Shown here piece after piece: positions 1 through 8,521 of a stretch of DNA of 44,148 bases (position 1 is its first letter; the number at the start of each line of letters is the position of its first letter). A model generated the notes under the pieces. It was not told the origin of the DNA, did not search any database, and was given only the letters and a program-made list of their open reading frames with translations. This stretch comes from Thermodesulfobacteriota bacterium. Lineage in GTDB: Bacteria > Desulfobacterota_D > UBA1144. The position numbers and the translations under genes are program-made. The DNA lies in contig JAURPH010000007.1 in NCBI GenBank assembly GCA_030835345.1, positions 77,542 to 121,689 on the forward strand. Direction: 5' to 3'.

Positions 1-2
1 GA

Positions 3-1454
3 GTTGAAGCCGATGATGATTGGACACTTTTTTCGCCTGAGGAAGTGGGGGATTTACATGATTCTTTTGGAAAGAAATTTGAAGATTTATACATAAATTA
101 CGAAAGAATGACAAATACTGGTGAAATCAAAAAATTTAAAAAAATTCCTGCTAAAGAGTTGTGGAGAAAAATGCTTACTAGGTTATTTGAGACAGGACAT
201 CCTTGGATAACTTTTAAAGATCCTTGTAACCTAAGGTCACCTCAAGATCATGTTGGAGTGGTTCATAGCTCTAATCTTTGTACAGAAATTACGTTAAATA
301 CTTCTGCTGAAGAGACAGCAGTATGTAATCTTGGCTCGGTAAATTTATCTAAACATGTAACCGAGGACGGAAAATTAGACAGAGAATTATTAGAAGAGAC
401 AATAAACACGGCAATGAGAATGTTGGATAATGTAGTCGATTTAAACTTTTATCCAACTACCGAAGCTAAAAATTCAAACATGAAGCATAGACCAATTGGT
501 CTTGGTATTATGGGATTGCAAGATGCATTGTTTAAACTCGATCTTCCGTTTGATTCTCCAAAAGCTTTAAATTTTTCTGATCAATTGATGGAGCAAATTT
601 CATTTCATGCAATAAGTGCTTCTTCCGATTTAGCAAAAGAAAGAGGGGCATATGAATCTTTCAAAGGTTCAAAATGGGATAGGGGTATTTTCCCTTTAGA
701 CTCCCTCACCTTGTTGGAAGAACAGAGGGGTCAAAACATTGATGTTAACAAAATAACTTCACTTGATTGGGAAGGTTTGAAGGCAAAAGTTAAGGAAAAC
801 GGAATGAGAAATTCAAATACTATGGCTATTGCACCAACGGCAACAATCTCTAATATTGCAGGTTGCTATCCTTGTATTGAGCCAATATATAAAAACATCT
901 ATGTTAAAGCTAATATGAGCGGTGAGTTCACTGTTGTTAATAATTATCTTATTAATGATCTAAAAGCTCTAAACTTATGGTCTAAGGATATGTTAGATAA
1001 GATCAAGTATTTTGATGGTAATTTAGATCATATCGAAGAATTACCAGAGGATATAAAGAACAAATATAAAGAAGCTTTTTCAATAGATCCCGTTGTACTC
1101 TTAAAACACACTTCAGTTAGAGGAAAATGGATTGATCAGAGTCAATCACACAATGTTTTTATGCAAGGTGTGTCAGGTAAAAAGTTAAGTGAGATTTACA
1201 CAGCTGCTTGGAAGCTTGGTTTAAAAACTACTTATTATCTGCGAACATTAGCTGCAAGCCAGATTGAAAAATCGACTTTAGATGCTAATAAATTTGGTTA
1301 CACTCAAAAAAGAGAGTATAAAAAAGTTGAAGAAGGAGCTGCTGTTGGAGAACAACAATCTGTAAATAATAAGTCTGAAAGTACTGAAGCCCCAGGAAGT
1401 GAGGTTGCTAGTGCTTGTAGCATTATGGATCCAGATTGTGAAGCTTGTCAGTAA
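3..1454 (+). CDS. nrdA: Ribonucleoside-diphosphate reductase alpha subunit, C-terminal part (cut by left edge)
   Basis: Large catalytic subunit of class I ribonucleotide reductase, which reduces ribonucleoside diphosphates to deoxyribonucleotides in the cytoplasm. The reading frame is open to the window edge (codons from position 3). The GTG at 45 is only an internal codon, so the N-terminal part, including the ATP-cone region, lies outside. Seen about 90 codons in: the active-site loop NLCTEI (Asn, thiyl Cys and Glu of the family) and AVCNLGSVNL, carrying the second active-site cysteine. Near the end, TTYYLRT holds the Tyr pair of the radical-transfer path, and the tail ends CEAC, the redox-shuttle cysteines. 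nrdB follows after 24 bp with a strong AGGAGAGG site, so the two are co-transcribed. Confidence 0.96.
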   Translation, partial: VEADDDWTLFSPEEVGDLHDSFGKKFEDLYINYERMTNTGEIKKFKKIPAKELWRKMLTRLFETGHPWITFKDPCNLRSPQDHVGVVHSSNLCTEITLNTSAEETAVCNLGSVNLSKHVTEDGKLDRELLEETINTAMRMLDNVVDLNFYPTTEAKNSNMKHRPIGLGIMGLQDALFKLDLPFDSPKALNFSDQLMEQISFHAISASSDLAKERGAYESFKGSKWDRGIFPLDSLTLLEEQRGQNIDVNKITSLDWEGLKAKVKENGMRNSNTMAIAPTATISNIAGCYPCIEPIYKNIYVKANMSGEFTVVNNYLINDLKALNLWSKDMLDKIKYFDGNLDHIEELPEDIKNKYKEAFSIDPVVLLKHTSVRGKWIDQSQSHNVFMQGVSGKKLSEIYTAAWKLGLKTTYYLRTLAASQIEKSTLDANKFGYTQKREYKKVEEGAAVGEQQSVNNKSESTEAPGSEVASACSIMDPDCEACQ

Positions 1455-1478
1455 AGTTTTTAATAAAAGGAGAGGAAC

Positions 1479-2477
1479 ATGTCAATTATAGGATTAAATT
1501 CAAAAACAGATCCAAATAAAATATTACCCATGACGTATAAGTGGGCAAGAGAACATTACAAAGATGGTGTCGCAAACAATTGGACGCCAGAAGAAATTTC
1601 TATGCAGAAGGATGTAGAGCAATGGAAATCTGACAAAGCAATTTCTGATGTTGAAAGGAGAATGATATTGTGGAATTTAGGTTTTTTCTCAACTGCTGAG
1701 TCATTAACTGCTAACAATATTGTCCTTACAGTCTATAAACATGTTACAAATCCGGAATCTAGACAATATCTTTTAAGACAAGCTTATGAAGAAGCAGTTC
1801 ACACCGATACTTTTATTTATTGCTGTGACACTCTTGGATTAGATCCTGATTATATCTATTCAATGTATGAAACAATCCCATCAATTAAAGAAAAAGATGA
1901 TTTTGTTGTCGGCCTTACTAAATCTATAATGGACCCTAATTTTGAAATTAAATCTACAGAAGACATTCAAACATTTCTTCATGATTTGGTTGGCTATTAT
2001 GTAATCATGGAGGGCATTTTCTTTTATGCGGGATTTGCAATGATGTTGGCTTTAAAAAGACAAAATAAAATGGTTGGCATTGGCGAGCAATTCGAATATA
2101 TAATGAGAGATGAAAGTATTCATTTAGCATTTGGTTGCGATTTAATAAATACAATTAAAACAGAGAATGATGGTGTTTGGACTGACAGTCTTAAGGACAA
2201 AGTTCAAAAACTCATTATAAAAGCTGTAGATCAAGAAAAAAAATATGCATATGATGCATGCCCTAATGGTTTGCTGGGGATTAATCCTGAACAGTTTTGT
2301 GAATATGTCGAATATATTGCTGATAGAAGACTTGAAAGAATCGATTTACCTAAGGTTTATGGAACAGAAAACCCTTTCCCATGGATGTCACAATCAGTTG
2401 ATTTATCAAAAGAGAAGAACTTCTTCGAAACTAGGGTTACAGAATATCAGACTGCCGGTTCTTTGGATTGGGATTAA
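1479..2477 (+). CDS. nrdB: Ribonucleotide reductase small subunit with Phe at the radical-Tyr position (class Ic type)
   Basis: The 332-residue small subunit generates the oxidising equivalent passed to NrdA. Metal-ligand positions are all visible: Glu74, Glu105, His108, Glu178, Glu212 and His215. Four residues after His108, where typical enzymes carry the radical Tyr, there is Phe112 (EEAVHTDTF). This arrangement is known from the Chlamydia trachomatis R2c protein, which uses a Mn/Fe cofactor instead of a tyrosyl radical. The ligand spacings as I recall them for that protein match, and there is general sequence resemblance. Trp35 and the C-terminal Tyr323 (TEYQTAG) are present for long-range radical transfer to NrdA. 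The class Ic call rests on this residue and is inference about the metal. Confidence 0.95.
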   Translation: MSIIGLNSKTDPNKILPMTYKWAREHYKDGVANNWTPEEISMQKDVEQWKSDKAISDVERRMILWNLGFFSTAESLTANNIVLTVYKHVTNPESRQYLLRQAYEEAVHTDTFIYCCDTLGLDPDYIYSMYETIPSIKEKDDFVVGLTKSIMDPNFEIKSTEDIQTFLHDLVGYYVIMEGIFFYAGFAMMLALKRQNKMVGIGEQFEYIMRDESIHLAFGCDLINTIKTENDGVWTDSLKDKVQKLIIKAVDQEKKYAYDACPNGLLGINPEQFCEYVEYIADRRLERIDLPKVYGTENPFPWMSQSVDLSKEKNFFETRVTEYQTAGSLDWD

Positions 2478-2490
2478 AGATATTAAGGTT

Positions 2491-2512
2491 ACAGGGTCTC
2501 GAAAGACCCTGT
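2491..2512 (+). terminator. Perfect hairpin after nrdB, possible terminator
   Basis: A 9-bp perfect stem (ACAGGGTCT / AGACCCTGT) closes a CGAA tetraloop 14 bp after the nrdB stop. It is followed by GAAGTTTG rather than a T-run, so if it terminates or stabilises the nrdAB mRNA 3' end it is not a canonical intrinsic terminator. Confidence 0.5.
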
Positions 2513-2538
2513 GAAGTTTGAATTAGAAAGGAAATTGT

Positions 2539-2544
2539 TATAAT
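2539..2544 (+). promoter_or_regulatory. Candidate -10 box placed for leaderless transcription
   Basis: A perfect TATAAT ends 6 bp before the ATG at 2551, so transcription from it would start at or next to the start codon. A weak -35-like TTGAAT lies at 2518-2523 with a 15-bp spacer. A GAAAGGA sequence at 2526-2532 is far from the ATG and could serve as the ribosome site only if transcription starts further upstream. Confidence 0.3.
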
Positions 2545-2550
2545 TAAATA

Positions 2551-2985
2551 ATGAAAAGTTTTAAAACAGTTTGTATATCTTTCATCTTGTTGTTGACAAT
2601 AACAAGTTGTAGTCCAAAAATTTCTTGTGATTCTTCTGATGCTTTAGATGTAATCGATATGTTGATTATAGATAATGTAATAAATAATGATTATGAGTTT
2701 GGTTTTAGGTTCGGTGAGGCTGTAGGGCTACCCCTACTAACTGATGAAAAATATTCAGGATATTTAGATGGAAGTATTCCAATTCCAACACCAGAATGGA
2801 AAATTGATAATATAAGGGTTTTAGCAAACAATAAAAATACAAATTCTTATTCTTGTGCGGCTGAACTTTATTATGAATGGGATGATAATATAGTTAACAA
2901 TTTAAGATTGGTTAAATACATTTCGTACAGAGTTGATGAAACCACAGATGGGAATGTTTACATATCAAATTTTAAAGGATTTTAA
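2551..2985 (+). CDS. Unknown lipoprotein, 144 aa
   Basis: I do not recognise this family. The N-terminus (Lys3, then a hydrophobic run, then LTITSC) is a lipoprotein signal with the lipid-attachment Cys at residue 20, so the mature protein should be membrane-anchored outside the cytoplasm. The remainder is acidic, with many Asp, Asn and Tyr residues and no motif I can name. The next gene starts 2 bp after its stop, so the two are probably co-expressed and may work together. Confidence 0.75.
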   Translation: MKSFKTVCISFILLLTITSCSPKISCDSSDALDVIDMLIIDNVINNDYEFGFRFGEAVGLPLLTDEKYSGYLDGSIPIPTPEWKIDNIRVLANNKNTNSYSCAAELYYEWDDNIVNNLRLVKYISYRVDETTDGNVYISNFKGF

Positions 2986-2987
2986 TA

Positions 2988-3368
2988 ATGTCTTTTGACT
3001 GGAAAACATTAAGTCTAAACAAACAAATAATTTTAGGCTCTTTCGGAATATCTCTTTTTTCTTTGTTCTTACCTTGGGTTGATATACAGCTTATAACTCT
3101 TAATGGATTTCAACAACAGGGATATCTTTTTTTGATTTGTTTTATATATCCACTTTACTGTATTTTATCTGCAAAGAAGCACAATGCTTTAGTCTCCCTT
3201 GCTTTAGGTGTCTTGACTGTTATTTTAACAATTTGGTTTATTAACTCAAAAAGTGTTGAAATTTATGAAGGTGAAAGTGTTAATGTATCTGGGTCTGGTC
3301 TATGGCTTTTTGCACTATGTACTTTCGCTTTTACCTTTTCTTGTTTCAAAGAATTAAATGAAGATTAA
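2988..3368 (+). CDS. Unknown small integral membrane protein, four helices
   Basis: 126 residues with four likely membrane segments (about 13-33, 45-61, 66-86 and 103-120) and short charged loops. The loop between the third and fourth segments (residues 87-102) is acidic. No family recognised. It starts 2 bp after the lipoprotein gene, implying a two-gene unit downstream of nrdAB. Confidence 0.7.
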   Translation: MSFDWKTLSLNKQIILGSFGISLFSLFLPWVDIQLITLNGFQQQGYLFLICFIYPLYCILSAKKHNALVSLALGVLTVILTIWFINSKSVEIYEGESVNVSGSGLWLFALCTFAFTFSCFKELNED

Positions 3369-3402
3369 GAAAATTATTTAGATGAAAAATATCTAGCCAA
3401 TC

Positions 3403-3594
3403 TTAATCGCCTTCAATTTGAATTGAGTTTTCTTCTTTCATTAATATTGGCCTACCATCAGGAGTACTTAGTGGAATAATTTTGTTACCATTTTTAACAC
3501 AGAGAGTTGGATTATTATGTTTTTCTTTACCCAAGTTAACTTCAATATCAGCAATCACTAAATCAACATTTTTTAAAATTTCTAGAATTTTCAT
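3403..3594 (-). CDS. Unknown 63-aa protein coupled to the nitroreductase-like gene
   Basis: A small soluble protein with alternating hydrophobic and polar residues suggesting a small beta-rich fold (for example KNGNKIIPLSTPDGRPIL). It has no signal peptide or membrane segment, and one Cys (residue 32). Its ATG overlaps the stop of the upstream 434-residue gene by 4 bp, which argues that it is a real, translationally coupled gene and perhaps a partner subunit. I know no family for it. Confidence 0.6.
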   Translation of the reverse strand: MKILEILKNVDLVIADIEVNLGKEKHNNPTLCVKNGNKIIPLSTPDGRPILMKEENSIQIEGD

Positions 3595-4895
3595 TTTTTA
3601 AATGGATCCTCCATTTCAGGGTGCCAGAGAGCAAAATGATTTTTATGGTTCTCAGTGTATGAGCCTTCAGGATAGAAGTGATCATAAAAATCTAAATCAA
3701 TATGATGATTTTGCACCATCATTCTACAATACATTGCATCTGAAAAAGCAGGAAACCTGCCATAGGTCTCATACAGATAAGTACAAATATCTTTAACAAT
3801 TTCGATTTCTTTTTTTGATGGTCTAGGAGTATCTTTAAGTACACCTGTTGGGTCCTTGTACGGCATAAATTTTTCTTCCCAGTTTGACCATTTCATATCA
3901 TTAAAAGCTTCAACGGCTTCACCCATATTTGAATAATAGGGTGGCGAAAAAGCCTCGAATAATCCGTCTAAACCAATTGGTGCTTTAGACACTGCTTCTC
4001 CCCAATCTTCTTTTGACTCAACACATGTGAAACCTAGTCCTTTATATTCTTTGTCTGCACCTAGCATATAACGGCTTTGGAAACCACTAAACATCCATCC
4101 ACCAATTCCAAGAATTTGTTGGGTGAGGGCAACATTTTGACAAAACATAGGCTGTTCAGCTATGTATCCGTTAGCAAACCTTAATTCGGCTTCTATTAAA
4201 GGAATCGGATTGCTAATATCTATATAACCGTCATCAATCCATTTTTGTGTTCCTGCGGGTTTCATCTTTTTCAACTCGTCAACGAAATGGAATCTGTGAC
4301 CATCTCTCATATAAAAAAATAAAATATTTATTAGTCCTGCGCTTAAATCAGTTACTGGCATCATCAGCGTTGTTCCAGGTTTGTTTACACTCCATGTATT
4401 GTGTATTGCTAGACCAGGCGGTACTTTAGGTAAATCTGCCCTTCCATCATGTATTTTTATTCTAGATTCTTTAAAGAGTTCTATTATTTTTTCTATTTTC
4501 TTTTCTTTTGAAAGCCCTTCAATACCTTTTAAATCTGAAGGCAATTGATCATGAAGCTTTACTAAGTAGAGCCCTTCATCGTTTGTATAAAATAATTCAG
4601 TACGATGAATGTCTCCTAGAGAAGCAATTGTTTTGCTCATGAATTTAACTTCAAGATCTAATCCTTTATGTGGTGGAAAATCTGAAAGATTTATATTTTT
4701 AATTCCAAGACCATTCCATACAAGTATTGCTTCTTCAATTTCACTCAATGGAATCGGCTTATGTTTAGATTTGAATTTAAGCGGCCCTTCATCAATCTCG
4801 CCACCCATTGCAAACCTTCTGGACCTTCTTTCATATAAAGCATCTAAAAAAGAATGATCAGTGGCATTTTTAACACCTGGGGGTAATTTTGACAT
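3591..4895 (-). CDS. Uncharacterised nitroreductase-like protein, 434 aa
   Basis: The N-terminus resembles FMN-binding nitroreductase-fold proteins: an ERRSRRF run near residue 22, then IPLSEIEEAILVWNGLGI around residues 48-66, and a central QNVALTQQILGIGGW segment resembling the family's second conserved helix. It is about twice the length of a simple nitroreductase. The C-terminus holds a His- and aromatic-rich stretch (NHHIDLDFYDHFY from residue 396, further His at 417, 420 and 425) that I cannot assign. There is no signal peptide, so it is probably cytoplasmic. It is divergent from pyrE and coupled to the 63-aa gene. It could be a flavin oxidoreductase or a nitroreductase-derived modification enzyme; substrate unknown. 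Confidence 0.6.
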   Translation of the reverse strand: MSKLPPGVKNATDHSFLDALYERRSRRFAMGGEIDEGPLKFKSKHKPIPLSEIEEAILVWNGLGIKNINLSDFPPHKGLDLEVKFMSKTIASLGDIHRTELFYTNDEGLYLVKLHDQLPSDLKGIEGLSKEKKIEKIIELFKESRIKIHDGRADLPKVPPGLAIHNTWSVNKPGTTLMMPVTDLSAGLINILFFYMRDGHRFHFVDELKKMKPAGTQKWIDDGYIDISNPIPLIEAELRFANGYIAEQPMFCQNVALTQQILGIGGWMFSGFQSRYMLGADKEYKGLGFTCVESKEDWGEAVSKAPIGLDGLFEAFSPPYYSNMGEAVEAFNDMKWSNWEEKFMPYKDPTGVLKDTPRPSKKEIEIVKDICTYLYETYGRFPAFSDAMYCRMMVQNHHIDLDFYDHFYPEGSYTENHKNHFALWHPEMEDPFKK

Positions 4896-4939
4896 ATGGA
4901 TATTTTAACTCAAAATAACTAAAGCTTGTAATTATTATT

Positions 4940-5476
4940 ATGAAAGATCAATTGAAATCATTTTTGAAGAAATTTTCTATTTTAAAAGGAGACTTTACAT
5001 TATCATCTGGGGAGAAGAGCAGCTATTATATTGATGCACGTATCTGCTCACTTTCTTCTGAACCTCTTAGTATAATTTCTTCTCTCTTCTTTAAAAAGAT
5101 AAAAGAATTAAATATAAATTATGTTGGAGGACCAACGATTGGTGCAGACCCTATTGTTGGAGCAATCTTAAATAAAGCTGCTTATGAGAAATATTCTTTA
5201 AATGGCTTTCTAGTTAGGTCAACTGAGAAAGGGCATGGTACAAAAAAAACTATAGAGGGCCCAAGCACTGAAAACAAGAAAGTCATAATTGTCGAAGATG
5301 TTGTATCGACAGGGGGCTCAATAAAAAAAGCAATTAATAATCTTGAAGATAATGGTTGTGAAATAATCATGGTTCTTTCAATTGTTGATCGAGAAATGGG
5401 AGCAATTAAAATGTTTAAAAATATTGACATCCCTTATGAGCCATTATTTAGAATTTCTGAACTACTTGAAGATTAA
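4940..5476 (+). CDS. pyrE: Orotate phosphoribosyltransferase
   Basis: Converts orotate plus PRPP to orotidine 5'-phosphate in pyrimidine synthesis. The 13-residue PRPP-binding motif VIIVEDVVSTGGS is at residues 115-127, and the basic loop VRSTEKGHGTKK at 92-103. At 178 residues it is slightly shorter than the E. coli enzyme but normal for the compact form. Its last 29 bp overlap the end of the RND gene on the other strand. Confidence 0.93.
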   Translation: MKDQLKSFLKKFSILKGDFTLSSGEKSSYYIDARICSLSSEPLSIISSLFFKKIKELNINYVGGPTIGADPIVGAILNKAAYEKYSLNGFLVRSTEKGHGTKKTIEGPSTENKKVIIVEDVVSTGGSIKKAINNLEDNGCEIIMVLSIVDREMGAIKMFKNIDIPYEPLFRISELLED

Positions 5477-8400
5477 ATTTTCTTTTAAAATCTATAAATG
5501 CTAAATATAAAGAGGGAATAAGGAAGAGGGTTATTAATGTTGCAAATACCAGACCTACACCTAGTGAAATAGCCATAGGTGCCAAATAGGCTGCTTCACC
5601 TCTTGTTTCAAACATTAATGTCAAGAGTCCAGCAAATGTAGTAAGAGTTGTCAGAATTACAGCTCTAAAACGGTTTTTAGCTGATATAAATACAGCTAAG
5701 CCAAAATTATTATTCTTCACACCTTTATTGATAAAATTCATTAATAATAAACTATCGTTGATTACTACACCTATTAATGCAACTGCTCCGATAAGTCCAG
5801 TTATTGAAATAGGGTCCCCTCTTAATAGAATTCCAAAAGTAACTCCAATTAAACAAAATGGTACAATTGACATTATTAGCAATGGTTGGATATAAGATCT
5901 TAATATTGTGGCAAGTATTAAATAGATTAGTAAAATTGCAATTACAGATGCCCTTTTGACACTGTTTAGCGACTCTCTTGTATCTTGCTCTTCTCCATCC
6001 AGAGCTAATTTATAACCTGGGTATTCCTCAGCGATGGTTTCATAATATTCTAATGCAGAATTGATTACACCTCTTGGTGTAGTAATGTCTCCGTCAATTT
6101 CAGCTGTTACACTTGCTGCCCTTTGCCTATTAAATCTTGCAATAGTTAATAAATCAGAATTAATATTCAATTCAGTGAAATTTCCTATTGGTATGAATTC
6201 TCCACTGTTATTCATAATAAGATGATTTGATAACCCAGCAATTGAATCCTCTTTTTTATTTCCCCTATACCTTATTTTTATTTTTGCTTTTTCATCATTG
6301 ATTCTGGTTTCATCAATTTCAAGTCCATCTACATATGCTCTAATTTCTTTTCCTACAATTGCTGTATTTAATCCAAATTGTGAAGCTTTTTCTTCATTAA
6401 CTTTAAGGCTAGCTCTTGGTTTGCCAAACGAAAGGTTGTCGTTTATTCCATAAACTCCGGGTTGTTTTTTTAGAAAGTTTTTTATTTTAGTGCTAATTTG
6501 ATTTAAAATTTTTGTATCATCCCCTATTATTCTTATATCAAGGTCTTTACCTTTAGGAGGGCCTGTGGTTTCTACGAATTCAATTGCCGATGGTCCTATA
6601 ATTCCTTTATCAACCAAGATTTGAATTTGTTTCATAGATAACAATCCATTCTCCTCTCTATTTTCAAAATCCTGGAATTGAACAAGAATATTTGATACAT
6701 GGTCTCCAAACCCAGGTGGTTTTTTTGAAAAATCCACACCTATAGTTGAAAGTGTATTATTTTTTAAATTTTCAGAAGTATTTTCATTAATTATTTTTTC
6801 TATTTCTTTGGTTTTATTTAATGTGGATTTTATACTGTAAGTAGTTGGGTTCTGAATTTTTACAAGATATTGGTTTATATCTGAAGAATATAAAAGAACA
6901 AAAGGTAGTTTGATTAGAATAAATACACATGCGAAAAATACAATTATAAAAATTGAAATTATTTGATATTTTACTCTCAAAGACTGTACTAAAATTTTTA
7001 AATATTTCCTCTTTATTTTATCAAAGAATTTTGAAAAGATTCCTGAATTTTTTGTTACTTTTACAAAGTCCGCACAATGAGAAGGAAGGATTGCTAGTGC
7101 TTCAATCAATGAAAAAACTAGAGCAAAGATAGCACATAAGGGTATTATTGATAGAAATATTCCAAGCGTACCTTCAGCCAATAGTATAGGAAATAATGAA
7201 GCAATATTCGTTAAAACTGTTGCAATAACCGGCCAAGCAACTTCTTTTGCACCTATTATTGCTGCTTTGGCTGGTTCAATACCTTTTTGTATATAGCGTT
7301 TAATATTCTCAACCACAATAATTGCATCATCAACTACTATTCCCAGGACCATTATTAACCCAAACATGGTTATAACATTTAAAGAATTCCCAGTGTATTG
7401 CATTAATATAAAAGCACCAAAAAATGCTATAGGAAGCCCTAATGCAGCGAGGAAGGCTGATCGAATATCAAGAAATAGTGTTAATACTATTAAAACAGCA
7501 ATTATTCCATATATTCCTGTTTTAACCATTGAGTCAAATCTACCTTCTACCCAGTAGGATGAATCATTAGATAAGTAGATTTCAATATTATTTGGAATTG
7601 TATTTTTAAATTGATTTGTAATTTCTTTTATTTCTTGGACAGCTTTTATGGCATCTTTATTTTTTTGTTTTTCAATCCAAAAGGATACAGAATCCAAACC
7701 ATTTATTCTTGATAAGCTTAGATCATCCTCTTGGCCAAGCTCAATAGTTGCTAAGTCTTTTAGTCTCAATGTTATCCCATTGTTTAAGCTTTTTATTGGA
7801 AGATTCTCTAAATCTGATTTTCCAGCAACTTTACCTTTTGTCCTTACTGTAAATTCCTGACTACCAACACTTAAAGCTCCGGCAGGAAGGTCTATATTTT
7901 TTGACTTAATAAGGTTAATTATTGATTCAAGTCCTACCTCATATTGAATTAATTTTTTTTGGTCTATATTTATCCAAAAGACTAAATCACCATAACCTGA
8001 TACAATCAAGCTCTCTACAGAATCAAGCTTCTCAAGCTTATTTTTTAATTCCCTTGCATAATATCGCAACTCATTTTTATCATCATTACTTGCAATTGAT
8101 ACATTTATTAATGGAGCACTTCCTTTAACTTCATTTACAACTGGATCATTAATATCCTCTGGGAGCTCATTCTTGATCTGAGATATCTCAGATCTTATTT
8201 CCTGAGCGATTTCCTTTGTATCTTCTCCTGCATAAAGTTCAGCTATAACAAATGATCTTGATTCAGATGATTCAGATTTAATATTTTTTATTCCAGATAT
8301 AGATGCGATACGATCTTCTATTGGAATGGTTATTAATTTCTCCATATCCTCTGCAGTTGAGTTTTCATATACTGTTGAAATGGTAACTTTTTCAAATCCA

Positions 8401-8519
8401 ATTGATGGAAACAATTCTTTAGGTAGTCCAAATCCAATATAAAGACCAAAAATAATTATTGTTGCCATTAACAAATTTGCAAAAACAGGGTTTTTCACCG
8501 AGTATTCAATGATTTTCAT
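5448..8519 (-). CDS. RND-family efflux permease (AcrB/HAE1-like)
   Basis: A 1023-residue inner-membrane, proton-driven efflux pump. N-terminal helix at 12-32, a large periplasmic porter loop, a helix block at about 335-490, a second periplasmic loop, and a C-terminal helix block from about 845. The proton-relay pair Asp397-Asp398 sits in VLGIVVDDAIIVVEN. At the helix where AcrB has its essential Lys the sequence reads VVINDSLLLMNF, with Asn-Asp instead, as in several other RND subfamilies. The adaptor gene lies 2 bp upstream in the same operon. No outer-membrane TolC-type gene is adjacent. The substrate cannot be told. Confidence 0.92.
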   Translation of the reverse strand: MKIIEYSVKNPVFANLLMATIIIFGLYIGFGLPKELFPSIGFEKVTISTVYENSTAEDMEKLITIPIEDRIASISGIKNIKSESSESRSFVIAELYAGEDTKEIAQEIRSEISQIKNELPEDINDPVVNEVKGSAPLINVSIASNDDKNELRYYARELKNKLEKLDSVESLIVSGYGDLVFWINIDQKKLIQYEVGLESIINLIKSKNIDLPAGALSVGSQEFTVRTKGKVAGKSDLENLPIKSLNNGITLRLKDLATIELGQEDDLSLSRINGLDSVSFWIEKQKNKDAIKAVQEIKEITNQFKNTIPNNIEIYLSNDSSYWVEGRFDSMVKTGIYGIIAVLIVLTLFLDIRSAFLAALGLPIAFFGAFILMQYTGNSLNVITMFGLIMVLGIVVDDAIIVVENIKRYIQKGIEPAKAAIIGAKEVAWPVIATVLTNIASLFPILLAEGTLGIFLSIIPLCAIFALVFSLIEALAILPSHCADFVKVTKNSGIFSKFFDKIKRKYLKILVQSLRVKYQIISIFIIVFFACVFILIKLPFVLLYSSDINQYLVKIQNPTTYSIKSTLNKTKEIEKIINENTSENLKNNTLSTIGVDFSKKPPGFGDHVSNILVQFQDFENREENGLLSMKQIQILVDKGIIGPSAIEFVETTGPPKGKDLDIRIIGDDTKILNQISTKIKNFLKKQPGVYGINDNLSFGKPRASLKVNEEKASQFGLNTAIVGKEIRAYVDGLEIDETRINDEKAKIKIRYRGNKKEDSIAGLSNHLIMNNSGEFIPIGNFTELNINSDLLTIARFNRQRAASVTAEIDGDITTPRGVINSALEYYETIAEEYPGYKLALDGEEQDTRESLNSVKRASVIAILLIYLILATILRSYIQPLLIMSIVPFCLIGVTFGILLRGDPISITGLIGAVALIGVVINDSLLLMNFINKGVKNNNFGLAVFISAKNRFRAVILTTLTTFAGLLTLMFETRGEAAYLAPMAISLGVGLVFATLITLFLIPSLYLAFIDFKRKFNLQVVQKF

Positions 8520-8521
8520 TT

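Noticed and set aside
2245-2514. 89-codon frame over the end of nrdB
   Set aside because: It lies in another frame of a clear, conserved nrdB and has no ribosome site; a shadow.
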